Positions 19,450 to 30,886 of a stretch of 64,000 nt of DNA are shown here, in pieces. Both the position numbers and the translations under genes were made by a program. Each line of letters begins with the position of its first letter. Position 1 is the first letter of the stretch. Under the pieces are notes generated by a model. The model did not search any database. It was not told the DNA's origin and was given only the letters and a program-made list of their open reading frames with translations. Source of the DNA: Eublepharis macularius (taxonomy: Eukaryota > Chordata > Lepidosauria > Squamata > Eublepharidae); the NCBI RefSeq assembly GCF_028583425.1, contig NC_072791.1:32619368-32683367 (forward strand), given 5' to 3'.

Positions 19450-21660
19450 GAAACTGCTTTGTATGAATTCCTCTGCAGCGCCATCGGTGTGGCAACAATT
19501 TTTTCTTTCCTGGTTGTTGTGCTTAGTGAGGATCCAGGTAAAATATTTCTATCTGCATAGTCCTGATCCTACCCTCTGCAGCATTTCTTTATCATGCTCT
19601 AGTTTGACTTCTGGGAACTTGTTTTTCTTGAATGCTATGGATCACTCAGAACTCATAAATGTGTCATCCTGACACACTTTTGGAATGGAGAGGTGATCTG
19701 TTGGAGCAAAATAGTCTTGCTTTGTTTCCGATAAAAGTACGTCATTGTCAAAGCAGGTATTTCTTCTCAGCTATTTAAATTAGTTAAGGGAATTCAGCTT
19801 GTGCAAGTAAAATTAACTTTTTGTCCACTATCCCAGGCCCCTTTCATTCAAAATTCCACCAGTGGGAAGTTGCAATATTAGAACGTTCTGTTCCAATACC
19901 AGACTATGCTCTTGTTCATACTCTCTGAACCACCTGCTGCTTGGGTGTGTATGAGTAGGTCTAGCCATTTGACGTGGGGCAGTAAAATCAGTTTGGTTCA
20001 GTTTGAACTAGTCCTGTAACTTTCATTATGCTCTTGGCACATTCCTAGCCCAATGAGTTTTTACTAGAATAGCGCTGTGTCCTTTATTACATCACCTAGG
20101 ACGTTGAGGGGGGTTAGATTCTTCCAGTGCTGAGGGATTTATGTATTTGCTTTTTAACAGTTTTCCTAATACAATAATACTCTTTTTAAAAAATGAACGT
20201 AAATACTAGTTTGTGTGAGCCAACCTTTGTTTAAATATATATAGGACTTTAATTATTGTAGTCCACAGAATGAGACCAGTAAGAGAGGAGAGCTTTAGTT
20301 GCTTATGAAACAATCTCATGCGCAAACCCAGTTTATTTGTTATAGATTGTCCAGTTCATCTGTGGCTTGGATCCAACGGACCTTTTTTGCGTACAGGAAC
20401 AATTTCTACCTGTGGAGCATAACTCCTCCTTCCCCATTCTGTTGGAGCCCAATATTAGTTTACGGTGGGAGTGAGGAAGAGAAAAAGTTGTGCTCTGTGG
20501 GCAGAAATGGTTCTGTCTGAGGAAATTAATACATTTACGGTGTTATCCTATGCAGAATTTCTCTGTTGAAATCAACAGGCTTAGGCTGGAGTAACTTTTC
20601 TTAGGATTGTATTGTTTGTAGGCGATATAGTTTTAAAACTAGCCAACAAAGTACTAACACTTGCTAGAAGGTTGACTTTAAAAAAAAATCATTTACATTT
20701 TTCTAGAATTTACCTTACCTTGTATGTTTATAATGGCTTCAGTTTAAGTTCACAGGTAACTAAAACCAGAGCCTTCCCTTGGTAAGCAAACTGCTTTTCC
20801 CCTGGCCTTCAACTTAATCAAAGCGCTCATGTCATGAAACATAATAGATTCATTCACTCCTATTTATCACATCTGCCACTTCCTCTACATGCTTCCTTAT
20901 CCAACTCAGTGAGTGTATTTGCAGGTCACAGAAACAATATTATCCAAGGAATAACTGCAGTGCATAAGCTCGGGCCTTTCCCTAATGCAGCACTGAAATA
21001 AAATAACAACAACAACAACAACAACAATAATAAAATCTCTATAGAATATAAAATTAAAACTGATTTAAAACTAAGCAGAATCAGGGCCTTTTAGTGTATT
21101 CGGTTTATTTTTGGGGTACCCTGTCTAGTTCAAGATTAAGTCAATCAAATATGTGAACAGTTGTTTCAGATTCGAATCATACTAACTTTGGGCTCTCTTG
21201 CTCTGTTGTTGTTCACCTTTTGTATTCTGAGAGTTTTCATTAGAGTTCTTGTTTCTGAGTTGCCACATATATTAAGAGAGCGTAGTTTATTGCTTTTCTT
21301 TATTTAAAAAAACTTGGAAAGCAAAATTGCTTTTCTTTTTTAAGGTTACTCTACTGAGTCAAGTTTTCTACTTCATAGTTTCAATTGGATTTGCATCAAT
21401 GTATTTTAAATTCTGTATTGACATTCTTGGTGGTAAAATCTCTGCTGATGGCTAACCAGGGCTGGATTGTCAAACTGGGCAGTCAAGAGTTTTTAATTTT
21501 TCAGTCTAGCAATACAACCCAGGGGTCTGAAAGCGACTGAAGTGTTAGACTGGATTCAGATATACTACTTAAGGCACATTTTAGCCTGTTTCCCTCTGAT
21601 ATGCACATACAAAAAATGCTGTTGTGAATATGCGTGTAATAGATTTTTTCTCATTTGATG
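19450..21660. other. Presumed intron 1, mostly unassigned
   Basis: A weak palindromic remnant (TTATCCTATGCAG, then CTTTTCTTAGGATTGTATT) lies at about 20536-20615 and may be a decayed copy of the small MITE at 34633. An (AAC)n tract is at 21005-21028. No exon seen. Confidence 0.4.
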
Positions 21661-21672
21661 GCTAGGTGGAAA

Positions 21673-21877
21673 TAGGGTTGCCAGCTTTGGGTTGGGAAAT
21701 ACCTAAAGATTTGGGGAATGGAGCCTGGGGTGGGTGGGGTTTGGGGAGGGGCTGGAGCTCAACCATTTTTAATACCAGAATTCACCCTCCAAGCAGGCGT
21801 TTTCTCCAGGGGAACTGATCGTTGTCATCTGGAGATCAGTTGTAATTCCAGGCCCCACCAGGAGGTTGGCAACCCTA
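21673..21877 (+). mobile_element. GGGTTGCCA family MITE-like repeat
   Basis: Begins TAGGGTTGCCAGC and ends GAGGTTGGCAACCCTA. Between lie the family words GGGAGGGGCTGGAGCT, TTCTCCAGGGGAACTGATC, TCTGGAGATCAGTTGTAATT and CAGG. The terminal inverted repeat is about 10-12 bp, with TA at both outer edges, as expected for a TA-target DNA transposon or for TIRs that end in TA. Confidence 0.75.
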
Positions 21878-22354
21878 CATGAAAAAGTTAACGTATATTT
21901 CAGTCTTGATGCTCTTTACTATGTAATTCCCATCTTGTTTTTTCCCCTTGCTCTGATAAAAGACCTCCCAAATTCAGGCAATTCTTACTAGAATTAATCA
22001 GTTGTATTAATTTTATAATGCTGTGATTAAATTCTAGCATACCATGAGAAATTCTAGCATTCCATGAGAAGAAAGCATAGGATACACCAATGGTTAAAAC
22101 CCCAGTGGTTAAAAAAATTATGGGATGATAATAGATGATCACCAGATCTGCAATCTGGCCTTGATACGTCACACAGCTTGCTTTGAGTTCTCTCCTAGTA
22201 CACCATTTTGTGTTCTCTTAGAATAGGTTTGTCAAAAAAGTGTTATGCTTATAGGAGATTGCAGGCCACTTTCCTTGGAAACTTCTTTGGCTCCTGTGTT
22301 TTTGGGAAGTGGCATATGATTTTTTTCTGTGGGTGTATGTGCAAATGGAAGCTG

Positions 22355-22632
22355 TTTCCACATGTCCTTAAAGGGATAGCCCACTCACCGAACACTGGCG
22401 GCTTTCCCCCTTGACTCCAGATGTCTCCATTTTCAAAACGGTTGCAGGCTGCTTGGCTTCCACTTTTTCGGTGCCTTTTCTGGGACCGCACTTTCCAGCC
22501 GTCTCAGAAAAGGCGCCAAAAAACCGGAAGCTAAACAGCTTCCAACCGTTTTGAAAATGGAGATATCTGGAGTCAAGGGGAAAAGCCGCCAGCGTTCGGT
22601 GAGTGGTCCGTCCCTTTAAGGTCATGTGGAAA
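22355..22632. mobile_element. Palindromic MITE, superfamily unknown
   Basis: TTTCCACATGTCCTTAAAGG at the left pairs with CCTTTAAGGTCATGTGGAAA at the right, and the inverted match continues with CACTCACCGAAC and inner segments (ACTCCAGATGTCTCC; CCATTTTCAAAACGGTTG) almost to the centre near 22500. Arms of about 130 bp differ by several substitutions and small gaps. No clean target duplication found. Confidence 0.75.
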
Positions 22633-22639
22633 TGCCATG

Positions 22640-23500
22640 CTTACGTTTAGACAGATTTTTCCCCTTTCCCCTTGTCTTCACCGTGCGTTTGGCAGATGGA
22701 CTAATCAGCAATTTCAGTTATTGGTCTTTTACCTCTCTCCATACTTCAAGCTTTCAGTCCACTTTTAAAAAGTGATACAAGGCTGTTTCTTTTTTCATTT
22801 TCATTTATCACTTTTCTTGGTCTTTTTAAAAAGGAACATGCATTTTTAAAGATGTGCATAACCGTTCTGAAATTGGGGACAGTATGGTGGGTGTATGCAG
22901 TCTGAGGCACCAGCCTGTTACCATTCATTGTGAATGAACTTCTCAGTGGCTTGACTGCTCAAATAATACACAACTAGGAAGCCGGAGAATTAGTATTAAT
23001 ACTTGTAGCACTTTCCAGTGATTCAAAACAAGTTATCAGTTCTTTAAAAATCATATTTTTTTGCAAGCTATGACAGTTCAAATAAATAGAGATAAGAAAA
23101 ATGCATGCAGGCAATAAATGCCTCATAGGAGAGTTCTGTGACCTTGACGGTCTTGTGTATCCCCAACAGAACTTTAGTTGCTACAACATCACCTTCCTGA
23201 TTCTGCATATATTTTTCTTTAATGTGCCTCTTATAGACTTCTCTATATCAAACACAAAGTTACTTCTTAAGAATGGATCTCCTCCAAGTTTTTAACTGCC
23301 TTTCGTTCTTTACGATAGAACATACTTATGAGACATACTTATGTCTTATGAGGCATTTTCCAGTTTAGTTCTAATTTTTCTTTTAAATATTTTTTTCTGC
23401 CTTGGGAAAAGGGCAACTGTCTTTGCTAAAAGGGCAGCAGCACAGAAAGATCAGGTATGTTAGGCATTATGTTGTTAATCTGAGCGTGTTGATTAAAAGG
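22640..23500. other. Presumed intron 1, unassigned
   Basis: AT-rich sequence with no recognised exon or repeat family. Confidence 0.4.
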
Positions 23501-23507
23501 TAGGATT

Positions 23508-23588
23508 TGAATCCAGTAACACCTTAGAGACCAACAAGATTTTCAGGGTATAAGCTTTTGAAAGCCAAAGCTCCCTTCTTCTGAAAAC
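23508..23588 (+). repeat. Dispersed repeat, GTGCTACTGGACTC family (old copy)
   Basis: AATCCAGTAACACCTTAGAG, ACCAACAAGATTTTCAGGGT and ATAAGCTTTTGAAAGCCAAA align with the family core but with many changes. Confidence 0.6.
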
Positions 23589-23704
23589 GTGTGACTGTCC
23601 TTAAGTTTGCTCTGTAAGAGAGCAATCCTAAGCAGGTCTAATCAGAATCCATCTCAAATCTGTTCAGTGGGGCTTACTCCCAGGAAAGTGTTCTTACGAT
23701 TGAA

Positions 23705-24062
23705 CTATAAGTAGGCTCTTCAGGTGCCTACCAGCAGAGGGCAAATTCCTGGCGACTTTCCTTTCTGCCCTCTTGTCGCTGTCAATCGCTGGGAGGAGGC
23801 AGGCCACCGGAGAATGTTTGCCATCGGCAGGTAACTGAGGCAAATGGCCACGTGTCACTTCTGGTTTTACTAGAAGCAACGATTCTTTAAGAATCGGCCC
23901 CAAACACTACGTGATGTCATTGCACCCCCGAACCAGCCCCAACCCCAAACTGGAGTGATGTCATTGCATCCCCATGCAGGAGCACTCGTGAGAGATAGGT
24001 AGGGTAAGCACCCACACACTCCCACTGCACTGACAGTTGTCTAGGGGGACCTGGCATCCCTA
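23705..24062 (-). repeat. Dispersed repeat with TGATGTCA words
   Basis: GTGCCTACCAGCAGAGGGCA, CGTGATGTCATTGCACCCCC and GTGATGTCATTGCATCCCCA, ending GGGGGACCTGGCATCCCTAA. Similar word sets recur at 37612-37900 and 38990-39330 and at the outer end resemble a GGGATGCCAGGTCCCC terminus. Probably one non-autonomous DNA element family, but the ends are not well defined. Confidence 0.45.
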
Positions 24063-24631
24063 ACTATAAATCTTCATATTAGTGATAGCAGTGAAATATA
24101 TGGCTGCCCAATTTCTCAGTAATTTGAATATTTTCGTTCAGAAGGGCCTGCTGTTGCCCTGAGTGAGGACAATAATTGAAACCCTATTAATCTGAAAGAG
24201 TGTTTGCAGTGCTCATGTGGTTAAGTGTGAGCTTGCTGTTCAGGTTTGTGTTTAACCTTGAAGGCATCCAGTTGTGGCGCTGCAGGCTCAGAATCAAGTG
24301 ACTGAAAGTTGGTAATCCATTGAATCTGATATTGATGGCATGTGACTTTTTTATTACATGGCGTACTTTTATCAAGATTGAACTGCAGCCTATATTTTTT
24401 TAAAAAGGAAACTTTATTGACAGCCTGGAGGGGGACAAGAGAGAACTAACTCTACTCCAGTTTACAGAAACTTCCCTGTCTGGAAGGCAGTTTTTACTCA
24501 GTGCATCAGGTTTAGCAGATTAAAAGTCTGGTTGACTGTGCGAATTGCTGCTATTGTGGTTTGCATACTGCCCCACCAACTTTGCATCCCTGATTAGCTG
24601 ACCAGGAATCCTCAGAGCCAGGAGCGCCAAT

Positions 24632-24862
24632 TTGGTGTAGTGGTTAAGCGTGTGGGACTCTAATCTGGAGAGCCGGGTTTGATTCCCCACTCCTCCACTT
24701 GAAGCCAGCTGGGTGACCTTGGGCTAGTCACAGCTTCTAGGAGCTCTCTCAGCCCCACCCACCTCACAGGGTGTTTGTTGTGGGGATAATAATGACATAT
24801 TGTGTAAACGGTTCTGAGTGGGTGTTAAGTTGTCCTGAAGGGTGGTATATAAATCAAATGTT
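24632..24862 (+). repeat. MIR-like CORE-SINE, well preserved
   Basis: TTTGGTGTAGTGGTTAAGCG (box A region) and GGGTTTGATTCCCC (box B) form a tRNA-type head. GGTGACCTTGGGCTAGTCAC, CCCACCTCACAGGGTGTTTG and TTGTGGGGATAATAATGACA form the CORE and L2-like segments. GGTATATAAATCAAATG is the 3' end. One of the best copies here. Its tail is interrupted by a U2 snRNA fragment. Confidence 0.85.
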
Positions 24863-24898
24863 ATACTACACTTGATCTTAGCCAAAAGGCCAAGAAGC
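24863..24898 (-). ncRNA. U2 snRNA 5'-end fragment (retrocopy, not functional)
   Basis: The minus strand reads GCTTCTTGGCCTTTTGGCTA followed by AGATCAAGTGTAGTAT. These 36 nt match the conserved 5' end of U2 snRNA (about nucleotides 4-39, including the branch-point-recognition context) with one difference. The remaining about 150 nt of U2, its Sm site and snRNA promoter are absent, so it cannot be a working gene. It sits exactly between a SINE's 3' end and a TTGTTGTTGTTAT tail. Confidence 0.85.
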
Positions 24899-24902
24899 CT
24901 TT

Positions 24903-25137
24903 TGTTGTTGTTATATTTGTTTGTCATGCTCCACATGGTGTTTGAAGAGCCCATGCTGGTCTGCTGAGCTTGAGGCATGGGGGAACATGGGATGATCCCT
25001 GGCCTTAGGTGAAGTACAGTATGAATGCTTCTAAAGAGCAACGCAACATAAATAAGTGCACCTCCCGTATGTCAGAGCCTGAGCAGTACAGAATCTTCCC
25101 TGACCTTGTGCTTCAGAGGTATTCTTCCTTGAAGATA
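24903..25137. other. Presumed intron 1, unassigned
   Basis: After the TTGTTGTTGTTAT tail nothing is recognised. Confidence 0.4.
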
Positions 25138-25256
25138 GTTTCAGGTGGGTAGCAGTGTTGGTCTGCAGTAGAAGAGCAAGATTCGGGTCCAGTAGTGCTC
25201 TAAAGACTACCTAGATTTCTATGGTATGAGCTTTTGAGAATCAAAGCTTCAGAGTA
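25138..25256 (+). repeat. Dispersed repeat, GTGCTACTGGACTC family (old copy)
   Basis: TCAGGTGGGTAGCAGTGTTG, GTCTGCAGTAGAAGAGCAAG, GGTCCAGTAGTGCTCTAAAG and TATGAGCTTTTGAGAATCAA keep the family order with many substitutions. Confidence 0.65.
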
Positions 25257-25610
25257 TTCTCATTCATGAACATAAGCTAGACTTAAGAAGAAAGATTTTG
25301 CACCTGTACTACTGTTATGGAGCAGGTAATATTTTGGGCTGTTCACTTTTGGGGCCTGTTGCAGAGTCTGTCCTGCCACTGCTTTCTCAAATGTAGAGTG
25401 TCATGATCTTTAACAAGTACACTTAAAATTTTCTGTGAAACTGTCATCAGCTGCCATGTTGTTCTGTCTTGGGTTTGGGATTTCTAATGCAGAATATTGT
25501 TTAACTAGAACATTTACTTCTGACCCTCCAAGCCAAATACTGTTTACCAAATAGGTATTGGATTTGCAAAGTTTTGACACATATATTAACCCCCATCCCC
25601 ATCCTTAGAG

Positions 25611-25829
25611 TAGGGTTGCCAGCTCCAAGTTTGGGAATTCCTGAAGCTTTTGGGGGTGGAGACTTGAGAGGGTGTGGGTTGGGGAGGGGAGGGACCTCAG
25701 CAGAATATAATGCCGTAAAGTCCACCCTCAAAAACAGTTATTTTCTCCAGGGGAACAGATCTCTGTCACCTGGAAATCCATTGTAATTCTAAGAGCTCTC
25801 CAGCCACCACCTGGAGGTTGGCAACCTTA
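25611..25829 (+). mobile_element. GGGTTGCCA family MITE-like repeat
   Basis: TAGGGTTGCCAGCTCC opens the copy and GGAGGTTGGCAACCTTA closes it. The interior has GGGAGGGGAGGGACCTCAGC, TTCTCCAGGGGAACAGATCT and CACCTGG. TA borders both ends, as at 21673 and 29637. Confidence 0.75.
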
Positions 25830-25875
25830 CCGTAGGCATATTCTGATGGTCCTTTGTGGCTGGTTAGCTGCATTT

Positions 25876-25896
25876 GATCGATCGATCGATCGATCA
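25876..25896. repeat. (GATC)n short microsatellite
   Basis: About five GATC units; short and of no evident function. Confidence 0.8.
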
Positions 25897-25927
25897 TAAT
25901 TTTTTCAGGCTATTTCATTACAGGATT

Positions 25928-26135
25928 GTAAACTCTAGGTTGGGAAATTCCTGAAGAGTTGGAGGTGGATCCTTATGAGGCCAGAGTTTGGGGAGGGACG
26001 TCAGCGAAGTATAATACCATTGAGTCTACCCTCCAAAGCAGTCATTTCCTCCAGGGCAACTGATCTCTGTCATCTCTGGAGACCAGTTGTAATTCTGGGA
26101 GATCTCCAGGCTCCACTTGAAGGTTGGCAAACCCA
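25928..26135 (+). mobile_element. GGGTTGCCA family MITE-like repeat, eroded
   Basis: AGGTTGGGAAATTCCTGAAG, GGGAGGGACGTCAGCGAAGT, CCAGGGCAACTGATCTCTGT and AGGTTGGCAAACCCA. The left terminus is eroded. It lies about 100 bp from the previous copy in the same orientation. Confidence 0.7.
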
Positions 26136-26139
26136 CTGC

Positions 26140-26980
26140 ACTGTGACAGCAGAGGAAATGTCAAAATCTGTGTAATAGTTCTTTTAGCCGTGGTGGCATA
26201 AAGTATCTCCAACCCTCTAATGCTAAAGGAGGAAGTTGTGGTGTTAGTAGAAACTGAATATTCCTCTCATAATATTTTCTTTTCTTGGCAAAGACCATTA
26301 CCAGGAATGTGAGAGGGAAGGAATAAAACACTGAAAGAGATAATTACGCAATAAACAACCTAAAGAGGAAGTTAGTTTCCAGCCAAAGGCAGTTAGTGGC
26401 TTCCTTGCATAACAAGGAATGGCCATACGGTTTAAATTTTAGGTTAGGGTGATATGGTTGGGTGTCTTCATATGTGTTTTGGTAATATATTGAAGGGAGA
26501 ACAATCCTACAGTTAATCATTGCCCCAATGTGGCTTGTTCAGTAATAAGTGGTTTTATAAAGCTTATTCAGAAATATTTAGTTTCATCCTATTCCTTTCT
26601 GTATCATGTTATAATGCTCTTAATAAAAATGATTTTCGGTTTTTAAAACAAATCTCTCTAAGGCCTTTTTTTGTTAATTTATTGTTTTCTTGTAAAAATT
26701 ACTAGAACTCCTAACTAGCTAGGCCGTGCTGTGCTTCTAAAGATTATTATTAGGGAGGAACGCCTTGCAGAGATGCAAAAGAAGGGAGATGCAAAATCTG
26801 CCCTATCCTTGTCTTCATTTTCTGCAAATAAAATTAGTTGTTGCCTCTTCATTGTGTTTCAAATTGACATGCTTCTAAAAATCATTTCTATGGTGCTACT
26901 CGGATTGATGCTGTGTGTGGAGATAATGGTGGTTTACTTTTATCCCTTTCTTTACATCCAACTAAGGTAACTTAGTAAAT
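26140..26980. other. Presumed intron 1, unassigned
   Basis: No exon or clear repeat. Plus-strand open frames at 26520 and 26731 have no domain signature and are interrupted within 80 codons. Confidence 0.4.
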
Positions 26981-26984
26981 AGGG

Positions 26985-27116
26985 AGGGGCTGTGGCTGAG
27001 AGCATCTGCTCGGCATGCAGAAAGTCGCAGTGATGTGAAGTCCCAGTTAGCGTAGACAGGATTGACCCCAACAAACAAATGGTCTGACTCGATGTAAGGC
27101 AGCTTCATGTGTAGAT
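26985..27116 (+). repeat. tRNA-derived SINE, internally shortened
   Basis: GGAGGGGCTGTGGCTGAGAG, CATCTGCTCGGCATGCAGAA and the 3' segment AATGGTCTGACTCGATGTAA, GGCAGCTTCATGTGTAGATA match the squamate tRNA-SINE. The box B region and middle are damaged. Confidence 0.75.
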
Positions 27117-27119
27117 AAT

Positions 27120-28685
27120 GTTTAACTGCTTTCAGTGGAACTTAAGTTGCTATGAACCTCAGGGCTTTGAATTAATACTCCCACCGTCTGACATTTCAGT
27201 AAGTGAATTTTGTCATGGCCCTGCTCTGCTGTGATGGGATTATCTCCTTCTGGGCCTCTTCAGGTCTTGGTGACTGGAGAAACAATGTAATGGATGGAGC
27301 TGGTACTGACTATGGACATTTCCGCATGGGTTGTTTGCCCTGTGTTTGATGCTGTTGGGAAGCAGGTTCTTTTCCTGCCTTATGGTGCATTCATGCATTT
27401 CCCAAGAGGTTTCCCTGGCTTTTCTGTGATCTTTCTCCAACCTACAATACTTAGGTTTGTTTGTTTTTTAAATGAAACTTGGGGATTTTGGTGAACCTGA
27501 TACAGAATATCAGTATAACACTCTTCAATTGCTGATTTTAAAGAAAACAGCTGAAAAAGCCTCAGTGGCCCAGGGGCTGGGAAATGGCTATAGCTGAAGG
27601 CAGGGGAGACCTGCCGTGTAGAAGTACGGTTGCTGCTGCACTATATTGGAAACCTAACAAACCTCTGTGGAAACCACTAATAAGTATTTGGGTGTGTGTG
27701 TTGCTTTCCTTCAAGAAACTGTATCCTGATCCCAGTTCCCTTCAGTAACATCTGATTCCTGGGTTCGCCTGTCAGGGGTGTTCATAATCCAGAAGTATTA
27801 CGGATTTATTAGCAGAAGATCAGCAGAAGAATTTTAACCCTGCGCATTTTACAGGGGTTCAGAAATTTTTAGTAACCTTGACCATGAGGAGTTGGCATTC
27901 TTAAGGTGAGTATCATCCCACCTCCCCAGGCTTTGGTATTTTTAAGGAGCCCATCTGGCAACCCGATGAGCAGTTACAAGAACGGAAGAAACTCAGCCTC
28001 ACCAGTCGTGTTGTATAGAATTGAGGCAGTGAGGCTTCCAACAAGCTGAGTTATCTAAGAAGGAGGATAGAACTAGATGTCACGTGTTCAGTATGTGTAT
28101 TTAATCTCTTATTGGAAAAAGAGGATTATGTAAGAGAATCATGATAGGGATATTCATTATAAGAAGATTAACAAACAGTCAGGTCTTAGAAGAAATGGAA
28201 GAACAGTGGTGTTGGCAAAATGCACACAGCTAGAGGTATCTATAGCCTCATGCATGGTTGTTCCTTTTGTGTCTTATGATATAAACCAGACATGGCAGAG
28301 GAACTAAAATGAAACTTCCTTTCCTTTCTTTCCCAACCTGCCTGTTCCTGCTTTGGTATCGGGATGCCAAGGAGATACTGGATAATGCATACTGGTCCCT
28401 TTCTTCTTTGCCACCGTACCAGGAGGCAAATTTTGCTGATCCGGTTTCCTTGTTACTACCACTGTTCACTGGGTTCACAAATAAACACAGAAATCCCATA
28501 GAACAAACACAGTTTCTTCTGCCCCTCACTCCTTGAGCCAAATATTATCACCAGCTTGGTGTTGCTTTGTAGGTATTCGAATACCTTTTCACTTTAGACA
28601 TTTGTCTTTCTTTGGTGTGACCCTTTTTCTTAGCGAGGCATCAGTGCAACATCAGCTTTGCAGTGGTGTCTTTTTTCTAGCAACA
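27120..28685. other. Presumed intron 1, unassigned
   Basis: No exon, RNA gene or named repeat seen. Confidence 0.4.
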
Positions 28686-28690
28686 GAAGA

Positions 28691-28810
28691 GCTAGCCATG
28701 TTTGTAGTAGCAAAATAGTAGAGTTCAGTAGCACCTTTAAGACTCACCAACTTTATTGTAGCATAAGCTTTCGAAAACCACAGCTCTCTTCATCAGGTGC
28801 ATCAGATGCA
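28691..28810 (+). repeat. Dispersed repeat, GTGCTACTGGACTC family
   Basis: GCTAGCCATGTTTGTAGTAG, AGTTCAGTAGCACCTTTAAG, ACTCACCAACTTTATTGTAG and CATAAGCTTTCGAAAACCAC. A single well-kept arm ending in GGTGCATCAGATGCA. Confidence 0.8.
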
Positions 28811-28814
28811 TTTT

Positions 28815-29630
28815 TTCAAGCTAAACATCTGTTCATACAGTATGTAAGCCTCAAACAAGAACAGAAATGTTGGTCTTTGACTTTTTTCTGCTATAATGGC
28901 AAAACTGGTGCTCCAGCCCATTAATAACTTCATTTTCTTAAGATGTGACTTCTATTGATTTAGTTATTTTATTGTATAATTTCAGTTAGTTAATCATTTG
29001 TCCTTTCACGTTGTGTGCCTTTGGGATACTCTTCAGGAACAACATGGTTAACCAATGCAGTGAATGAAATTCTTATTTTTCATTCTGATGTTTTTGCAAT
29101 TTCTCTCAGGAAAATTTCCCATAAAGGAGCCATGGTGTGAAACTATGTCATATAAGACTGCTTGCTTTAGTGTGTTGGGGTGGTTCATTCGGCTGTTGGT
29201 TATTTGACATGAAGGTAACACCTAGGCTTGCTCATGATTTGCATGAACACAGCTGCTGAACAAAATATCAGAATAGTATCCTGGGAAGGGTGAGCTCTCC
29301 TATGGATGGGCTAGGTCAGAGGTTCCTCCGTGTAGCCGCATCCTTGGGGGCTGCTCCCTGGCTTGATTCTGACATAATATGAAGAAACTTGGGGGGATCT
29401 TTGAGTTTGCACAAGATGCCCCTCCCCATCCCTTCTCTCACACACAGCCAGATACAGCAAACCATAGTTTGCCGTTGTCTCTGAACCAGCGAACTATGGT
29501 TTGTGCTTTCCTTGCAAACCAGGATTCAAAACTTTGGTTTTATCCTGCCTTGCAGTTTCCCCACAGTTTATGAGAAAAGTAGGAAGTATGAAGGGAGGCA
29601 GTACAAGAAGTAGGGAGCATACAAGCTAGG
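28815..29630. other. Presumed intron 1, unassigned
   Basis: Contains a small inverted motif (AACCATAGTTTG at 29460, CGAACTATGGTTTG at 29490), possibly the remnant of a MITE. No exon seen. Confidence 0.4.
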
Positions 29631-29636
29631 GTTGCG

Positions 29637-29847
29637 AACCTCCAGGTGGTGGCTGAAGATCTCCCAGAATAACAACTGATCTCGAGGCAGCAGAGATCAG
29701 TTCCCTTGGAGAAAATGGCAGCTTTGGAGAATAGACTCTTAAGACATTATACCCTACTGAAGTCCTTACCCCAACCCCAACCCCACCCTCTCCAGGCTCT
29801 GTCCACAAAATCTCCAGGAGTTTTGCAACTTGTAGATGGCAACCCTA
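29637..29847 (-). mobile_element. GGGTTGCCA family MITE-like repeat (minus)
   Basis: Plus strand opens TAGGGTTGCGAACCTCCAGG and closes AGATGGCAACCCTA. The interior is the reverse complement of the other copies (CAACTGATCTC, GATCAGTTCCCTTGGAGAAA). TA on both borders. Confidence 0.75.
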
Positions 29848-29849
29848 AT

Positions 29850-30880
29850 GCAAGCCAAAGGGACTTCTTGGGTTTGTTCATGTATTTGCAAATTGTTGTT
29901 TTACATTATGCACAAATCAAATCTATTTGTAAGAATTTGAGCACCTGAACCAGTCTTATAGAGGAAATTCCTTCCTAACGTTGCTGCTGATCAAAATCTG
30001 AGTCCCTTAATTCTTCTTTAAAGTTGAAAAAACAAAACCCCTTGGATTTTCTATATTGCCTGTCATGTGGCCTTAATTCTGATATCATTGATCTCACTTA
30101 ATTTCATAGTATGTATGGGTGTTATGCATAATTTAGTATTTAGTGTTATATCTTTTTCAGTTCTGGTTACTGATTTAAGATGCATCTGTGGGGCTGTGGA
30201 ACGGATAAGTAATTCATGTATTGCCTGATAGGTGACGACTTATTTACAGCAAACACAAAGAGAAGACCTGCTTTCTTCTGAGATCTGTTCAACGCTTTAT
30301 TATTTATTCTCTTTACAGTCGGTTCCTATTATGTCCAAATTTATTTAATTGGTTGTTGAATGTCTTTTCTTCCCTCTTCAGATATTTGTGTCTTGTGTCT
30401 GGGAGTAAAGTCTTTGATACCATGTTTATCTGATTAACTTTGTTGTGTGGTGTGGTCAGGCAAATCTGGATATCATTAAGATAATTATGTTCTCTTGTCT
30501 AAGTACATTAAAGCAATAATGATTAAATTCTTTAGGAGTGTGTCTGGCAGGCTTTCACATGCAAAAAAACCCCATCTTATGTTTCATGTATCTTAAGCAC
30601 TAATCGCATTTTTACGGTCTCTTGGGTCTTATTCCATTTCTATAGATATGTGTTGTATTTGTCTTAGTAGCTAGATAACAGGGTAGCAGATAACATTACA
30701 AACAGAACAGGGAAAGCCATTTCTTAAGGCAAACAGAACTTCACTATGGAGGAAGACATGCTATTGTTGAGTAGCACCATCATACTCTTGTGATCAGTCC
30801 CTACTCAGAATTGTATAAGCCAAGGGTTCTGCGGTACTTCCATTGTAAGATTGATAATGAATGGAATCTAGTTGCAGTCT
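29850..30880. other. Presumed intron 1, unassigned
   Basis: AT-rich, no recognised exon or repeat. Confidence 0.4.
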
Positions 30881-30886
30881 GACTCC

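Noticed and set aside
24863-24898. Functional U2 snRNA gene
   Set aside because: Only the first about 36-40 nt are present; no Sm site, 3' stem or promoter elements.
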